Assembly: GCF_017876155.1 (NCBI RefSeq)
Contig: NZ_JAGINP010000007.1
Coordinates: 124,001-188,000 of the forward strand
Source: Azospirillum rugosum
GTDB lineage: Bacteria; Pseudomonadota; Alphaproteobacteria; Azospirillales; Azospirillaceae
DNA length: 64,000 nt
Direction of reading: 5' to 3'
The number at the start of each line of letters is the position of its first letter. Positions within the stretch are counted from its first letter, which is position 1. The notes below the pieces were generated by a model. That model saw only the letters and a list, made by a program, of their open reading frames with translations. It was not told the origin of the DNA and did no database searches. Below are positions 36,142 through 45,442 of this stretch, piece by piece. Position numbers and translations under genes: made by a program.

Positions 36142-36795
36142 ATGCCGGCCGTCTTCGGTCCAACCGCCAACCTTGTGACAAAGCTGGTCCTGTGCACCGC
36201 CGTCGCCGGGCTGGTGGTGCTGGTGGGCGCCGGCTGGCTGGTCCCGATGACGGGATACGCCACGGAACAGGGCATTGTTCAGGAACAGCCGGTTCCCTTC
36301 AGCCACGAGCACCACGTCGGCGGCCTGGGGCTGGACTGCCGCTACTGCCACACGTCGGTGGAGGTGTCCGCCAACGCCGGCCTGCCGCCGACGCACGTCT
36401 GCATGACCTGCCATTCGCAGATCTGGACCAACGCCAAGGTGCTGGAGCCGGTGCGCCAAAGCCTCGCCGAAGGGCAGCCGATCCGCTGGAACCGGATCAA
36501 CGCCCTGCCGGACTACGTCTTCTTCAATCACAGCATCCACGTCGCCAAGGGGGTGGGCTGCACCACCTGCCACGGGCCGATCGACTCCATGCCGCTGACT
36601 TGGAAGGGGGCGAGCTTGCGCATGAGCTGGTGCCTGGACTGCCACCGCGACCCCGCTCCGAACCTGCGCCCGCGCGAGGAGGTCTTCAACCCGGACTGGA
36701 AGCGCACGGCCGACACGCCGTCGGGCCAGCAGCTTCTCGCCCAGTACCACATCCACCCGGAAACCCTGTCCGACTGCTCGGTGTGCCATCGATGA
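36142..36795 (+). CDS. actA: Alternative complex III subunit A (pentaheme cytochrome c)
   Basis: 217 residues from ATG 36142 with GGGAAGGGAG. One N-terminal membrane helix (about 12-35) anchors a periplasmic domain with five CxxCH haem sites: CRYCH (66-70), CMTCH, CTTCH, CLDCH and CSVCH (at the very end). This is the ActA pattern of alternative complex III, a quinol:cytochrome c/oxidase oxidoreductase unrelated to bc1. First gene of the operon; actB overlaps its stop by four bases. Confidence 0.96.
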   Translation: MPAVFGPTANLVTKLVLCTAVAGLVVLVGAGWLVPMTGYATEQGIVQEQPVPFSHEHHVGGLGLDCRYCHTSVEVSANAGLPPTHVCMTCHSQIWTNAKVLEPVRQSLAEGQPIRWNRINALPDYVFFNHSIHVAKGVGCTTCHGPIDSMPLTWKGASLRMSWCLDCHRDPAPNLRPREEVFNPDWKRTADTPSGQQLLAQYHIHPETLSDCSVCHR

Positions 36796-39782
36796 GCGAG
36801 AAAGCGATCAACGACCGCGCGTCGATCGCCCGCCGGCTTGTGGGCAAGCGCGGGCGCTCCCTGTGGCGCAGCCTGGGTGAGCTGTCGCGCGATCCGGAGG
36901 TGATGGCCCTGCTCCAGCGGGAATTCCCCGGGCTGCCGTCGCTGACGGAGGCCAAGCTCGGCCGACGGCGCCTGATTGAACTGATGGGGGCGTCCTTCGC
37001 GCTGGGCGGCCTTGCCGCCTGCGGGCCGGCCACCGTGCCGGACGTGGCGATCCCCTACGTCGCGCTGCCGCCGGGCGTGATTCCCGGCGTGGCGCGGAAC
37101 TACGCGACGGCGGTCACGCGCGGCGGCTACGCCGACGGCGTGCTGGTCGTCCACCAGATGGGCCGGCCGGTGCGGGTGGAGGGCAACCCGGAGCATTCCG
37201 CGAGCCTCGGCGCGCTCGACCCCGTCATCCAGGCGAGCATCCTCGACCTCTACGACCCGGACCGGTCGCAGACCGTGCTGAAGGCGGGGCGGATCGCCGG
37301 GGCGGATGCTTTCGTAACGGCGCTCACCGCGCGCGCGGACGCCCTGGCGGCCAAGCACGGGCGGGGGCTGCGCATCCTCAGCGGTGCCGTCACCTCCCCG
37401 ACGCTGGCGGCGCAGATGGAAGCGTTGCGGCGGCGCTTTCCGGAGATGCGCTGGCATCGGTGGGAGGCGGACGGGCGGGACAACGTCCGGGCCGGTGCGG
37501 CGCTCGCCTTCGGGCGGCCGGTCGACACCGTCCTGCATGTGGACCGGGCGGATGTGATCCTTGCCATCGAGAGCGACTTTCTGGACGCGGCACCCGGCCA
37601 CCTGCGCTACGCCCGCGACTTCGCCCGGCGGCGGCGCGCGCCGGAAGAGGGGCGGCCGGAGGCGATGAGCCGGCTCTATGCCGTCGAGAGCATGCCGACC
37701 CTGGCCGGCGGGCGTGCCGACCACCGCTTCGTCGCGCGGCCGGAGGAGATCGAGCGGGCGGTGCGCGCGCTGGCGGCCGAACTCGGCGCCGGGCCGCCAG
37801 ACTGGAAAGCAGACTGGAAAGGGCAGGGGCCGGGCTGGGTCGCCGCGGTTGCCCGCGACCTGGGCGCGCATCTCGGGGCGGCGCTGGTCCATGCTGGCCC
37901 GGCCCAGCCGCCGGCCGTGCAGGCGTTGGTCCACGTCATCAACGACGCGCTCGGCGCGCCGGGGCGGACCGTCGAGTACATTGATCCGGTGGAGGTCGAC
38001 CCGGTGGACCATGCGGATTCGCTGGCGGCCCTGGTGCGGGACATGCGCGGCGGGGTGGTGGACACGCTGCTGGTCCTGGACGCCAACCCGGCCTTCACCG
38101 CGCCGGCCGACCTGGGCTTCGCGGAGGCGCTGGGGCGGGTGCCGCTGTCGGTGCATCTGGGCACCCATGTGGACGAAACCGCCATGCTGTGCGGCTGGCA
38201 CGTGCCGGAAGCGCACGTCTTCGAGCGGTGGAGCGACGCGCGCGCCTTCGACGGCACGGTGACGATCATCCAGCCGCAGTTGCAGCCGCTCTGGGCCGGT
38301 TGGTCCCCTCACGAGTTGCTGGCGGTGCTGGGCGGGGAGCCGCGGCCGAACGGCTACGGCATCGTCCGGGACCATTGGTTGCGGGCGGCGCGGGAGCGCG
38401 GGGAGGCGGACGCCGAGGCGTTCTGGATCGAGTCCGTCCGGGCCGGCGTCGTGGCGGACAGCGCGGCGCCACCGGTGACCGTGGCGGTGTCCGGCGACCT
38501 CGTGGCCGGCCTGCCGACACCGGCGGAAGCGCCGCGCGGCGACGCGCTGACCGCGCTGTTCCGGCCCGATCCGTGGCTGGGCGACGGGCGGCACGCCAAC
38601 AACGGCTGGCTCCAGGAACTGCCGCGGCCCTTCACGACCCTGACCTGGGACAACGCCGCCCTGCTGGCCCCAGCGACGGCGGAGCGGCTGGACGTGAAGA
38701 ACGGCGACGTAGTCGCACTGACCGTGGCCGGGGAGACGGTGCGGGCGCCGGTGTGGGTGTTGCCGGGGCACGCCGCGGACTGCGTTACGATCCCTTTCGG
38801 CTTCGGGCGGACGGTGGCGGGCCGGATCGGCAAGGGGGTGGGCTTCGACGCCTACCGGTTGCGCCGCGGGGATGGGCTTTGGCAGGCGGCGGTGCGGCTT
38901 AGCAAGACCGGCGGGACGTACCCGCTCGCCGCCACGCAGCACCACCAGATGATCGAATCTCCGGACCTCGTGCGCGCCGGGACGCTGGACGAGTTCCGGG
39001 AGAACCCGCGCTTCGCGCAGCGGCCGGTGTCGGATCAGTCGCTCTACCCGGCCTGGGAGTATCCGCGCAACGCCTGGGCCATGGCGATCAACCTCAACGC
39101 CTGCATCGGCTGCAACGCCTGCACCGCCGCCTGCCAGGCGGAGAACAACATCGCCATCGTCGGCAAGGAGGAGGTGCTGCGGAACCGGCAGATGCACTGG
39201 ATCCGCGTCGACACCTGGTACGAGGGCGGGGCGGAGGCGCCGAACGAGACGCTGTTCCAGCCCATGACCTGCATGCATTGCGAGAAGGCGCCTTGCGAGG
39301 TGGTCTGCCCGGTCGGGGCGACGGTGCACGACACCGACGGGCTGAACGTGATGGTCTACAACCGCTGCGTCGGCACGCGCTTCTGCTCCAACAACTGCCC
39401 GTACAAGGTCCGGCGCTTCAACTACTTCAACTACGCCGAGGACGACCCGCGGCTGGCGATGTCCTGGAACCCCGACGTGTCGGTGCGGGCGCGCGGGGTG
39501 ATGGAGAAGTGCACCTACTGCATCCAGCGCATTCGCGAGGCCCGCATAGCCGCCGACCGGGAGGGGCGGCCGATCCGCGATGGGGAGGTGAAGACCGCCT
39601 GCCAGCAAGCCTGCCCGGCGGAGGCCATCGTCTTCGGCGACGCCAAGGACCCGGACAGCGTGGTGTCGCGCCGTAGGGGCAGCCCGCTCGACTACGGAGT
39701 GCTGGAGGAACTGGGCACGCGCCCGCGCACCACCTACCAGGCCCGGCTGCGCAACCCGAACCCCGACATCCAGGAGGCGTGA
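36792..39782 (+). CDS. actB: Alternative complex III subunit B (molybdopterin-oxidoreductase-like plus iron-sulfur domain)
   Basis: 996 residues from ATG 36792. A Tat-like leader GRRRLIELMGASFALGGLAA precedes a Cys that could be lipidated. Residues about 90-700 resemble molybdopterin oxidoreductases, which in ActB carry no molybdenum cofactor. The C-terminal quarter is a ferredoxin-type domain: CIGCNACTAACQAEN, CMHCEKAPCEVVCPVG, CVGTRFCSNNCPYK, and CTYCIQRI with CQQACPAEA. These bind one [3Fe-4S] and three [4Fe-4S] in studied ActB. It relays electrons from quinol to the ActA haems on the periplasmic side. Confidence 0.95.
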   Translation: MSEKAINDRASIARRLVGKRGRSLWRSLGELSRDPEVMALLQREFPGLPSLTEAKLGRRRLIELMGASFALGGLAACGPATVPDVAIPYVALPPGVIPGVARNYATAVTRGGYADGVLVVHQMGRPVRVEGNPEHSASLGALDPVIQASILDLYDPDRSQTVLKAGRIAGADAFVTALTARADALAAKHGRGLRILSGAVTSPTLAAQMEALRRRFPEMRWHRWEADGRDNVRAGAALAFGRPVDTVLHVDRADVILAIESDFLDAAPGHLRYARDFARRRRAPEEGRPEAMSRLYAVESMPTLAGGRADHRFVARPEEIERAVRALAAELGAGPPDWKADWKGQGPGWVAAVARDLGAHLGAALVHAGPAQPPAVQALVHVINDALGAPGRTVEYIDPVEVDPVDHADSLAALVRDMRGGVVDTLLVLDANPAFTAPADLGFAEALGRVPLSVHLGTHVDETAMLCGWHVPEAHVFERWSDARAFDGTVTIIQPQLQPLWAGWSPHELLAVLGGEPRPNGYGIVRDHWLRAARERGEADAEAFWIESVRAGVVADSAAPPVTVAVSGDLVAGLPTPAEAPRGDALTALFRPDPWLGDGRHANNGWLQELPRPFTTLTWDNAALLAPATAERLDVKNGDVVALTVAGETVRAPVWVLPGHAADCVTIPFGFGRTVAGRIGKGVGFDAYRLRRGDGLWQAAVRLSKTGGTYPLAATQHHQMIESPDLVRAGTLDEFRENPRFAQRPVSDQSLYPAWEYPRNAWAMAINLNACIGCNACTAACQAENNIAIVGKEEVLRNRQMHWIRVDTWYEGGAEAPNETLFQPMTCMHCEKAPCEVVCPVGATVHDTDGLNVMVYNRCVGTRFCSNNCPYKVRRFNYFNYAEDDPRLAMSWNPDVSVRARGVMEKCTYCIQRIREARIAADREGRPIRDGEVKTACQQACPAEAIVFGDAKDPDSVVSRRRGSPLDYGVLEELGTRPRTTYQARLRNPNPDIQEA

Positions 39783-39787
39783 GAGCC

Positions 39788-41158
39788 GTGACGATCGCCG
39801 CCGAACGGACGCAGGACGACACCAAACGAGTCGTGGAGCCGGGCGTGACGCCGATGGGCGTCACCGCCCATGTCAGCGACCTCGTGCTGGAGGCGCCGAC
39901 GCCGCTCTGGTGGTGGGTCGGCTTCGGAATGTCGGCGGGGTTGCTGGGGCTGTTCGTCGTGGCGATCGGCTGGCTGTTCATCCGGGGGGTGGGCATCTGG
40001 GGGATCGACTGGCCGGTCGCCTGGGGCTTTGCGATTGCCAACTACGTCTGGTGGGTCGGCATGGCGAGCGGCGGGACGCTGATCTCCGCCCTGTTCTTCC
40101 TGACCCGGTCGGAATGGCGCAGCGCCACCAGCCGCATCGCGGAGTCCATGACGGTCTTCTGCGTCGCCTGCGCCGGGATCATGCCGATCATCCACCTGGG
40201 ACGCTGGTGGTATTTCTACTGGCTGTTCCCGTACCCCAACACCATGGCGCTGTGGCCGCAGTTCCGCAGCCCGCTGCATTGGGACTTCGTCGCCATCCTG
40301 GTCTATGTGATCGGGTCGCTGGTCTTCTGGTACGTCGGGCTGATCCCCGATCTGGCGACGCTGCGCGACCGGGCGACGCGGCGCTGGCAGCGCGTGCTGT
40401 ACGGCATCCTGGCGCTGGGCTGGCAGGGCTCGTCCCGGCACTGGCGGGAGTTCAAGACTCTTTATCTGGTCCTGGCGGCGCTGATGGCGCCGCTGGTCGT
40501 GTCCATCCACAGCGTCGTCGGGCTGGACTTCGCCGGCGGCCTGACGCCGGGCTGGCACGAGACGCAGTTCCCGCCCTATTTCGTCTTCGGCGCGGCGCTG
40601 TCCGGCTTCGCGGTCGTGCTGATGCTGGTCATCCCGCTGCGGCGCGCGCTGGAGCTTTCCGGCGTCATCACGCTGCGCCATGTGGACGTGCTGGCGCGGC
40701 TTCTGCTGACCGCAAGCCTGCTGCTGACCTACTGCTACCTGCTGGAGGTCTTCATGCCCTTTTACCGGGGGGAACGGCACGAGATCACGGTGGTGCTGGC
40801 GAACTTCACCGGCACCTATGCCCCCTGGTACTGGGCCAAGATCGTCCTGAACAGCGTGGTGCCGCAGCTGCTGTGGTTTCGCGCCGTGCGGCTGAACCGG
40901 CCGCTGCTGTTCGTGATCGCGGCCGGCGTGGTGGTCGGCATGTGGATCGAACGCTACGTCATCGTCGCTTCCAGCCTGCACCGCAACTACAGCGAATCGA
41001 GCTGGTTTCCCTTCCACCCGACCGTCTGGGACTGGGCGACGCTGGCCGGTTCGGTGGGGTTGTTCCTGACGGGATTCTTCCTGCTGCTGCGCGTCATCCC
41101 CATGGTCTCGATGTTCGAGATGCGGGAGCTGCTGCACAAGAAACGGGGGCCGGGATGA
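39788..41158 (+). CDS. actC: Alternative complex III subunit C (NrfD-like quinol-binding membrane protein)
   Basis: 456 residues taking GTG 39788, ten bases after AGGAGG; GTG 39779 is nearly touching that site and less likely. About ten membrane helices of NrfD/PsrC type, with blocks GFAIANYVWWVGMASGGTLI and SVVGLDFAGGLTPGWHETQF. ActC holds the periplasmic-side quinol site next to the ActB [3Fe-4S] cluster and a possible proton path. Its stop overlaps the actD ATG. Confidence 0.95.
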   Translation: MTIAAERTQDDTKRVVEPGVTPMGVTAHVSDLVLEAPTPLWWWVGFGMSAGLLGLFVVAIGWLFIRGVGIWGIDWPVAWGFAIANYVWWVGMASGGTLISALFFLTRSEWRSATSRIAESMTVFCVACAGIMPIIHLGRWWYFYWLFPYPNTMALWPQFRSPLHWDFVAILVYVIGSLVFWYVGLIPDLATLRDRATRRWQRVLYGILALGWQGSSRHWREFKTLYLVLAALMAPLVVSIHSVVGLDFAGGLTPGWHETQFPPYFVFGAALSGFAVVLMLVIPLRRALELSGVITLRHVDVLARLLLTASLLLTYCYLLEVFMPFYRGERHEITVVLANFTGTYAPWYWAKIVLNSVVPQLLWFRAVRLNRPLLFVIAAGVVVGMWIERYVIVASSLHRNYSESSWFPFHPTVWDWATLAGSVGLFLTGFFLLLRVIPMVSMFEMRELLHKKRGPG

Positions 41159-41676
41159 GCCGAGTCCTCGTCGTCTTCGACAGCCCCGACCGGATGCTCG
41201 ACGCGCTGCGCCGGCTGCGCGAGGCCGGCTTCGCCCGGCTGGAGGTCTACAGTCCACAGGCGGTGGAAGGGGTGGATGAACTGCTGGGCCGGCGCAGCCG
41301 TGCGCTGCCGCTGGTCATCATCGCGGCCGGTGTCGCGGGGGCGGTTGGTGGTTTCCTGCTGCAATACATTGGGATGGCGGTCCATTACCCGCTGAACATC
41401 GGCGGGCGTCCGCTGAACAGTTGGCCGGCCTTCAGCACCTCCACGTTCGAACTGGCGGCCCTGGCGATGCTGCTGGTCGGGACGCTGGCCTTCTTCGCGC
41501 TGTGCCGTCTGCCGCGCCTTTACGACCCAGTGTTCGAGGTTCCGGGGATGGAGCGCGCCACGCAGGACCGCTTCCTGATCGGAGTGGACCTGCGCGAGGC
41601 GAGCATCGACCGGGAGCGGCTGGAGCGTGTCCTCGCCCGCTTCGACGGCGTCCGGATCGAGGAGGTGCCGGAATGA
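41155..41676 (+). CDS. actD: Alternative complex III subunit D (DUF3341)
   Basis: 173 residues. An N-terminal cytoplasmic domain (VLVVFDSPDRMLDALRRLRE) is followed by two membrane helices (about 52-76 and 98-122, including GAVGGFLLQYIGMAVHYPLN) and a polar end (TQDRFLIGVDLREASIDRER). This is the ActD layout. It is structural, packing against ActC and ActF. Both ends overlap neighbouring genes by four bases. Confidence 0.94.
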   Translation: MSRVLVVFDSPDRMLDALRRLREAGFARLEVYSPQAVEGVDELLGRRSRALPLVIIAAGVAGAVGGFLLQYIGMAVHYPLNIGGRPLNSWPAFSTSTFELAALAMLLVGTLAFFALCRLPRLYDPVFEVPGMERATQDRFLIGVDLREASIDRERLERVLARFDGVRIEEVPE

Positions 41677-42188
41677 CCGCGAGGATCCTGGCTGTGGCGG
41701 CCCTGGCGCTCCTGGCGCTTGGGGCGTGCGACAACATGGCGAGCCAGCCGCGCGACAAGACCTGGCGGCCGGCGAACGCGCTGCCCGACCGGAAGGTCTG
41801 GCCGCCGGTGCCGCCCGCCGAGGCCATCGCGCGGGAGGACGTGGCCCGGCCGGCGCCACCCCTCACGCCCGCGCTGCTGGCGCGCGGGCAGGAGCGGTTC
41901 GCGATCTATTGCACACCCTGCCACGGCTATCTGGGCGAGGGCGACGGGATGATCGTGCAACGCGGCTTCCCGGCGCCGCCATCCTTCCACATCGACCGGC
42001 TGAGGCAGGCGCCGACGCAGCATTTCTACGACGTCGTCACCCGGGGCTACGGCGCCATGTACAGCTACGCCGACCGCGTGGCGTCCGATGACCGCTGGGC
42101 CATCGCCGCCTATATCCGCGCGCTTCAGGACAGCCAGCGGGTCGCCGCGGCGTCGCTTCCGGACGAGGTCCGGCGGGGGCTGAAATGA
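41673..42188 (+). CDS. actE: Alternative complex III subunit E (monohaem cytochrome c lipoprotein)
   Basis: 171 residues. The lipoprotein signal has lipobox ALGAC, Cys19. The single haem site is CTPCH (80-84), and a likely axial methionine is in RGYGAMYSYADRV. ActE is the membrane-anchored cytochrome that hands electrons from ActA to a soluble cytochrome or directly to the oxidase, here probably the haem of the fused CoxB. ATG 41673 overlaps the actD stop. Confidence 0.95.
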   Translation: MTARILAVAALALLALGACDNMASQPRDKTWRPANALPDRKVWPPVPPAEAIAREDVARPAPPLTPALLARGQERFAIYCTPCHGYLGEGDGMIVQRGFPAPPSFHIDRLRQAPTQHFYDVVTRGYGAMYSYADRVASDDRWAIAAYIRALQDSQRVAAASLPDEVRRGLK

Positions 42189-43261
42189 GCGGGCGGGCGG
42201 CATCGCTCCTTGTGGGCGCCACGGGTTTGGTCCTGTGCGCGGTCGGGCTGGTGTTCGATCCCGGCGCGGTGCTGCGAGGCTGGCTCGCGGCCTTCGCCTT
42301 CTGGATCGGGCTGCCGCTCGGCGCGCTGATGCTGCTGCTGGCCCACGACCTGACGGGCGGGCGCTGGGGCCGCGCGGCGCGGGAGCCCCTGCGGGCCACC
42401 GCCGCGACGATGCCGCTGCTGGCGGTTTGCCTGCTGCCGATCCTGTTCGCCCTGCCGCAGCTCTATCCCTGGGCGCGGCCGGAGGAGGCGGCCAATCTCA
42501 AGAACCTGTTCTACCTGAACGCACCCTTCTTCGTCGGGCGAGCGCTGGTCTTCGTTGGGCTGTGGAGTCTGCTGTCGCTGGTCGCGGCGTGGCGGGCGGC
42601 GGCGGTGCCGGCACCGGTCGCGGTAACGGGGCTGATCCTGCTGGCGCTGACGGCGACGCTGGCGGCCTTCGACTGGACCATGTCGCTGGAGCCCGATTGG
42701 GGATCCAGCATTTACGGCATGATGGTCATCAGCGGACATTTGCTGGCCGCGCTCGCGTTGGCGACCTTGGTCGCGGTCGTTGCCGGGCCGGCGGGGGAGG
42801 GGGAGCGGATGGACCTCGGCAGCCTGCTGATCGCCGGGCTCCTGCTGTGGTTCTACCTGTCCTTCATGCAGTTCCTGATCATCTGGGAGGAGGACCTGCC
42901 AAAGGAAATCACCTGGTACGTGGCGCGGTTGGCCGGCGGGTGGGGCTGGGTGGCGGTGCTGGGGGCGCTGGGGCAGGGGGCTCTTCCGTTTTTCGCGCTG
43001 ATCTGGTGGCCGGTGAAGCGCAGCCGGGTTGGGCTCGGCACCGTCTGCGCCCTGCTGCTGGCGTCGCATCTGCTGGAGTGCTGGTGGCTCGTGCTGCCGG
43101 GCACGCCGGGCGGCTGGACGTGGTTCGCCCCGGCGGCGACGCTGGCCATCGGCGGGTTTTGGGCCGCGCTGTTCCTGGGGCGGTTGGAGGTGGCCCGGCG
43201 GCAAAGCGCCGTGGAGGCAGCGGACGCTGCCGGACTGTTGGGGGAGGCGCGTCATGGATGA
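42185..43261 (+). CDS. actF: Alternative complex III subunit F (NrfD-like membrane protein)
   Basis: 358 residues, about ten helices, related to but shorter than ActC. Blocks include LEPDWGSSIYGMMVISGHLL and FLIIWEEDLPKEITWYVARL, seen in ActF proteins. ActF is the second NrfD-like subunit, proposed to help proton translocation without a quinol site. Start ATG 42185 overlaps the actE stop, and its own end overlaps the next gene by eight bases. Confidence 0.94.
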   Translation: MSGRAASLLVGATGLVLCAVGLVFDPGAVLRGWLAAFAFWIGLPLGALMLLLAHDLTGGRWGRAAREPLRATAATMPLLAVCLLPILFALPQLYPWARPEEAANLKNLFYLNAPFFVGRALVFVGLWSLLSLVAAWRAAAVPAPVAVTGLILLALTATLAAFDWTMSLEPDWGSSIYGMMVISGHLLAALALATLVAVVAGPAGEGERMDLGSLLIAGLLLWFYLSFMQFLIIWEEDLPKEITWYVARLAGGWGWVAVLGALGQGALPFFALIWWPVKRSRVGLGTVCALLLASHLLECWWLVLPGTPGGWTWFAPAATLAIGGFWAALFLGRLEVARRQSAVEAADAAGLLGEARHG

Positions 43262-43697
43262 CATGGCGCGCGTGGCGGGAGCGCTTCTGTTCGGCTTGTC
43301 GAACCGGATGACGCGCCGCCGCCGGTTGCGGCCCCAGGACGAGGAGCCTCGCAACGCCGACACGCGGGTCGAAACGCGGGATGCGCCGTTGTGGCTGATC
43401 GGGTGCCTCGCCGGGATCGCCGTCTCGCTGATCGTCGTGGTCGTCGTGGCGCTGAGGCTGATCTTCCCGCACGCGGTGCAGGACCAGCCGAAGCAACTCG
43501 CCGCGCCGATGCCGGAGCCGCGGCTCCAGACCTCCCCCGTCATGGACATGCGGGCCTACCGGGCGGAGGCGGAACGAAAGCTTCACAGCTACGGCTGGGT
43601 GGACCGTGACCGGGGGATCGCCCGCGAGCCCATCGACGAAGCGATGAGGCGCCTTGCCGAGCGCGGCATTCCCGATTGGCCGGGGGCGAAACCATGA
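43254..43697 (+). CDS. Small single-helix membrane protein in the ACIII/oxidase operon
   Basis: 147 residues from ATG 43254 with GGGGGAGG upstream. An N-terminal amphipathic and basic stretch (SNRMTRRRRLRPQDEEP) comes first, then one membrane helix at about 48-70 (LIGCLAGIAVSLIVVVVVAL). A periplasmic tail carries LHSYGWVDRDRGIAREPIDE. The SYGWVDR...PIDxAM segment recurs in small proteins beside SCO and oxidase genes in other bacteria. It has no haem or copper motif. It is most likely an assembly or bridging factor for the ACIII-oxidase supercomplex; this is inference. Confidence 0.85.
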   Translation: MDDMARVAGALLFGLSNRMTRRRRLRPQDEEPRNADTRVETRDAPLWLIGCLAGIAVSLIVVVVVALRLIFPHAVQDQPKQLAAPMPEPRLQTSPVMDMRAYRAEAERKLHSYGWVDRDRGIAREPIDEAMRRLAERGIPDWPGAKP

Positions 43698-44488
43698 CCG
43701 CGCTCCTTGCGATGTTCGCTGTTTTTGCAACGCTGCTGGCGGGGGTGGCCCAGGCGGCCGCCTCCACGCTGCCGCCGACTGCCTTCGCCGATCTGGCCTT
43801 CGCGCAGCATCCCGGCGCGCAACTGCCCAGGGACGTGACCCTGACGGACGAGCAGGGGCGGGCGGTGCGGACCGGCGACCTGTTCGCCGATGCCAAGCCG
43901 CTGGTGCTGGTGTTCGATTATTTCCGCTGCACGACGCTGTGCGGGGTGGTGCTGGGCGATCTGGCTGCGGCGCTCGCCAAGGTGCCACTGACGCCGGGCC
44001 GCGACTATGGCGTGCTGGCCGTCAGCATCGACCCGGCAGAGACGCCCGCCGACGCGGCGGCGCTGAAGGCCAGGCACTTCGACCGCGACCCGGCCTTTGC
44101 CGGGGCCGTGCGGTTCATGACGGGGGAGGAAGCGCCGGTGCGCCGCCTTGCCGACGCCGTGGGCTTCTCCTACCGGCCCGACCCGGCCATCGGGCAGTTC
44201 GCCCATCCGGCGGGGCTGGTGCTGTTGGCGCCGGGCGGGGTGGTGTCGCGCTACATCCTCGGCATCGGCTACGACCCCATGGACCTGCGGCTGGGGATCG
44301 TGGAGGCGTCGACGGGGACCGTGGCGTCGGTTGCCGACCATCTGCTGCTGCTCTGCTACGCCTACGACCCGGCGGCGGGGAAATACAGCCTGACCGTCGC
44401 GTACCTGTTGAAGGGCGTCGGAGTTCTATCGATCGCGGGACTCGGTCTCGTGATCGCGCGCGCGGCGCGCCCGTCGGGGAGGGCGTGA
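43694..44488 (+). CDS. SCO1/SenC-type copper chaperone
   Basis: 264 residues from ATG 43694 overlapping the previous stop. Signal helix (about 1-22), then a thioredoxin-like SCO domain with CxxxC at 79/83 (FRCTTLCGV) and the copper-ligand histidine at 171 (QFAHPAG). An added C-terminal membrane helix (about 235-258, YLLKGVGVLSIAGLGLVIA) is typical of SCO proteins in ACIII-caa3 operons. It loads the CuA site of CoxB, the next gene. Confidence 0.94.
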   Translation: MTALLAMFAVFATLLAGVAQAAASTLPPTAFADLAFAQHPGAQLPRDVTLTDEQGRAVRTGDLFADAKPLVLVFDYFRCTTLCGVVLGDLAAALAKVPLTPGRDYGVLAVSIDPAETPADAAALKARHFDRDPAFAGAVRFMTGEEAPVRRLADAVGFSYRPDPAIGQFAHPAGLVLLAPGGVVSRYILGIGYDPMDLRLGIVEASTGTVASVADHLLLLCYAYDPAAGKYSLTVAYLLKGVGVLSIAGLGLVIARAARPSGRA

Positions 44489-44494
44489 CCGGCC

Positions 44495-45442
44495 ATGGAG
44501 GGAAAAGTCTCGTTCCTGCCCGCCACCGCCTCGGCCTACGCCGGGGAGATGAACTGGCTCTTCGCCGGGCTGATCGCGACCAGCGTCTTCATCCTGCTTC
44601 TGGTCTTCGGGCTGATGATCGTCTTCTGCGTCCGCTACCGGAAGGGCAGCGGGGCCGACCGTGGCGACCGCATGAAAAAGACCTGGAGGGTGGAGGTCGC
44701 CTGGACGGCGGCGACCTTCGTGCTGTTCATGGGGCTCTACGCCTGGGGCGCCAACCTCTACATCGAGCTGCACCGCCCGCCGCTTGATGCCACGGACATC
44801 CACGTCGTCGGCAAGCAGTGGATGTGGAAGGTGGAGCATCCCGGCGGCCAGAAGGAGATCGACGCCCTGCACGTCCCGGTCGGGCGCCCGGTGCGGCTGG
44901 TCCTGTCGTCGGAGGATGTGATCCACGACTTCGCCATCCCCGCCTTCCGCATCCGCCAGGACGCCGTGCCCGGCCGGTACGAGACGCTGTGGTTCACCCC
45001 GACCGAGGTCGGGGACTACCGCCTGTTCTGCGCGGAGTTCTGCGGCACCGACCACGCGCGCATGGGCGGCACCGTCACGGTGATGGAGCCGGGGGATTTC
45101 CAGCGCTGGCTTGACGAGCAAGGCAGCACGGAATCGCTGGCGCAGGAAGGTGCGGCGCTGTTCCGCCAGTTCGGGTGCAGCGGCTGCCATGGCGCCGCGA
45201 GCACCGTGCACGCGCCACCGCTGGAAGGCCTGTTCGGCCGGCCGGTGCCGCTGGCGAGCGGCGAGACGGCGATGGCCGACGACCGCTACATCCGCGATTC
45301 CATCCTGATGCCCAGGGCGCAGGTGGCGGCGGGCTATCCGCCCATCATGCCGTCCTTCGCCGGCCAGATCGGGGAGGATGAGCTGCTGAAGATCGTCGCC
45401 TACATAAAATCGTTGGGAACCAAGGAAAGGCCTGCCCGATGA
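44495..45442 (+). CDS. coxB: Cytochrome c oxidase subunit II with fused cytochrome c (caa3 type)
   Basis: 315 residues. Two helices (about 20-46 and 66-88), then a cupredoxin domain with CuA ligands His144, Cys179, Cys183, His187 and Met190 ([12 protein letters not shown]). A C-terminal cytochrome c domain has CSGCH at 228-232 and an axial Met in [10 protein letters not shown]. This is the caa3 architecture: it takes electrons from ACIII without a separate soluble cytochrome. There is no obvious cleaved signal peptide. Its stop overlaps coxA. Confidence 0.96.
   Translation: MEGKVSFLPATASAYAGEMNWLFAGLIATSVFILLLVFGLMIVFCVRYRKGSGADRGDRMKKTWRVEVAWTAATFVLFMGLYAWGANLYIELHRPPLDATDIHVVGKQWMWKVEHPGGQKEIDALHVPVGRPVRLVLSSEDVIHDFAIPAFRIRQDAVPGRYETLWFTPTEVGDYRLFCAEFCGTDHARMGGTVTVMEPGDFQRWLDEQGSTESLAQEGAALFRQFGCSGCHGAASTVHAPPLEGLFGRPVPLASGETAMADDRYIRDSILMPRAQVAAGYPPIMPSFAGQIGEDELLKIVAYIKSLGTKERPAR

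Noticed and set aside
36528..39608. Very long minus-strand frame opposite actA/actB (over 1000 codons)
   Set aside because: It mirrors a GC-rich gene in the antisense frame; the product is Arg/His/Gly/Pro-rich with no domain, while the plus strand carries clear haem and iron-sulfur motifs.
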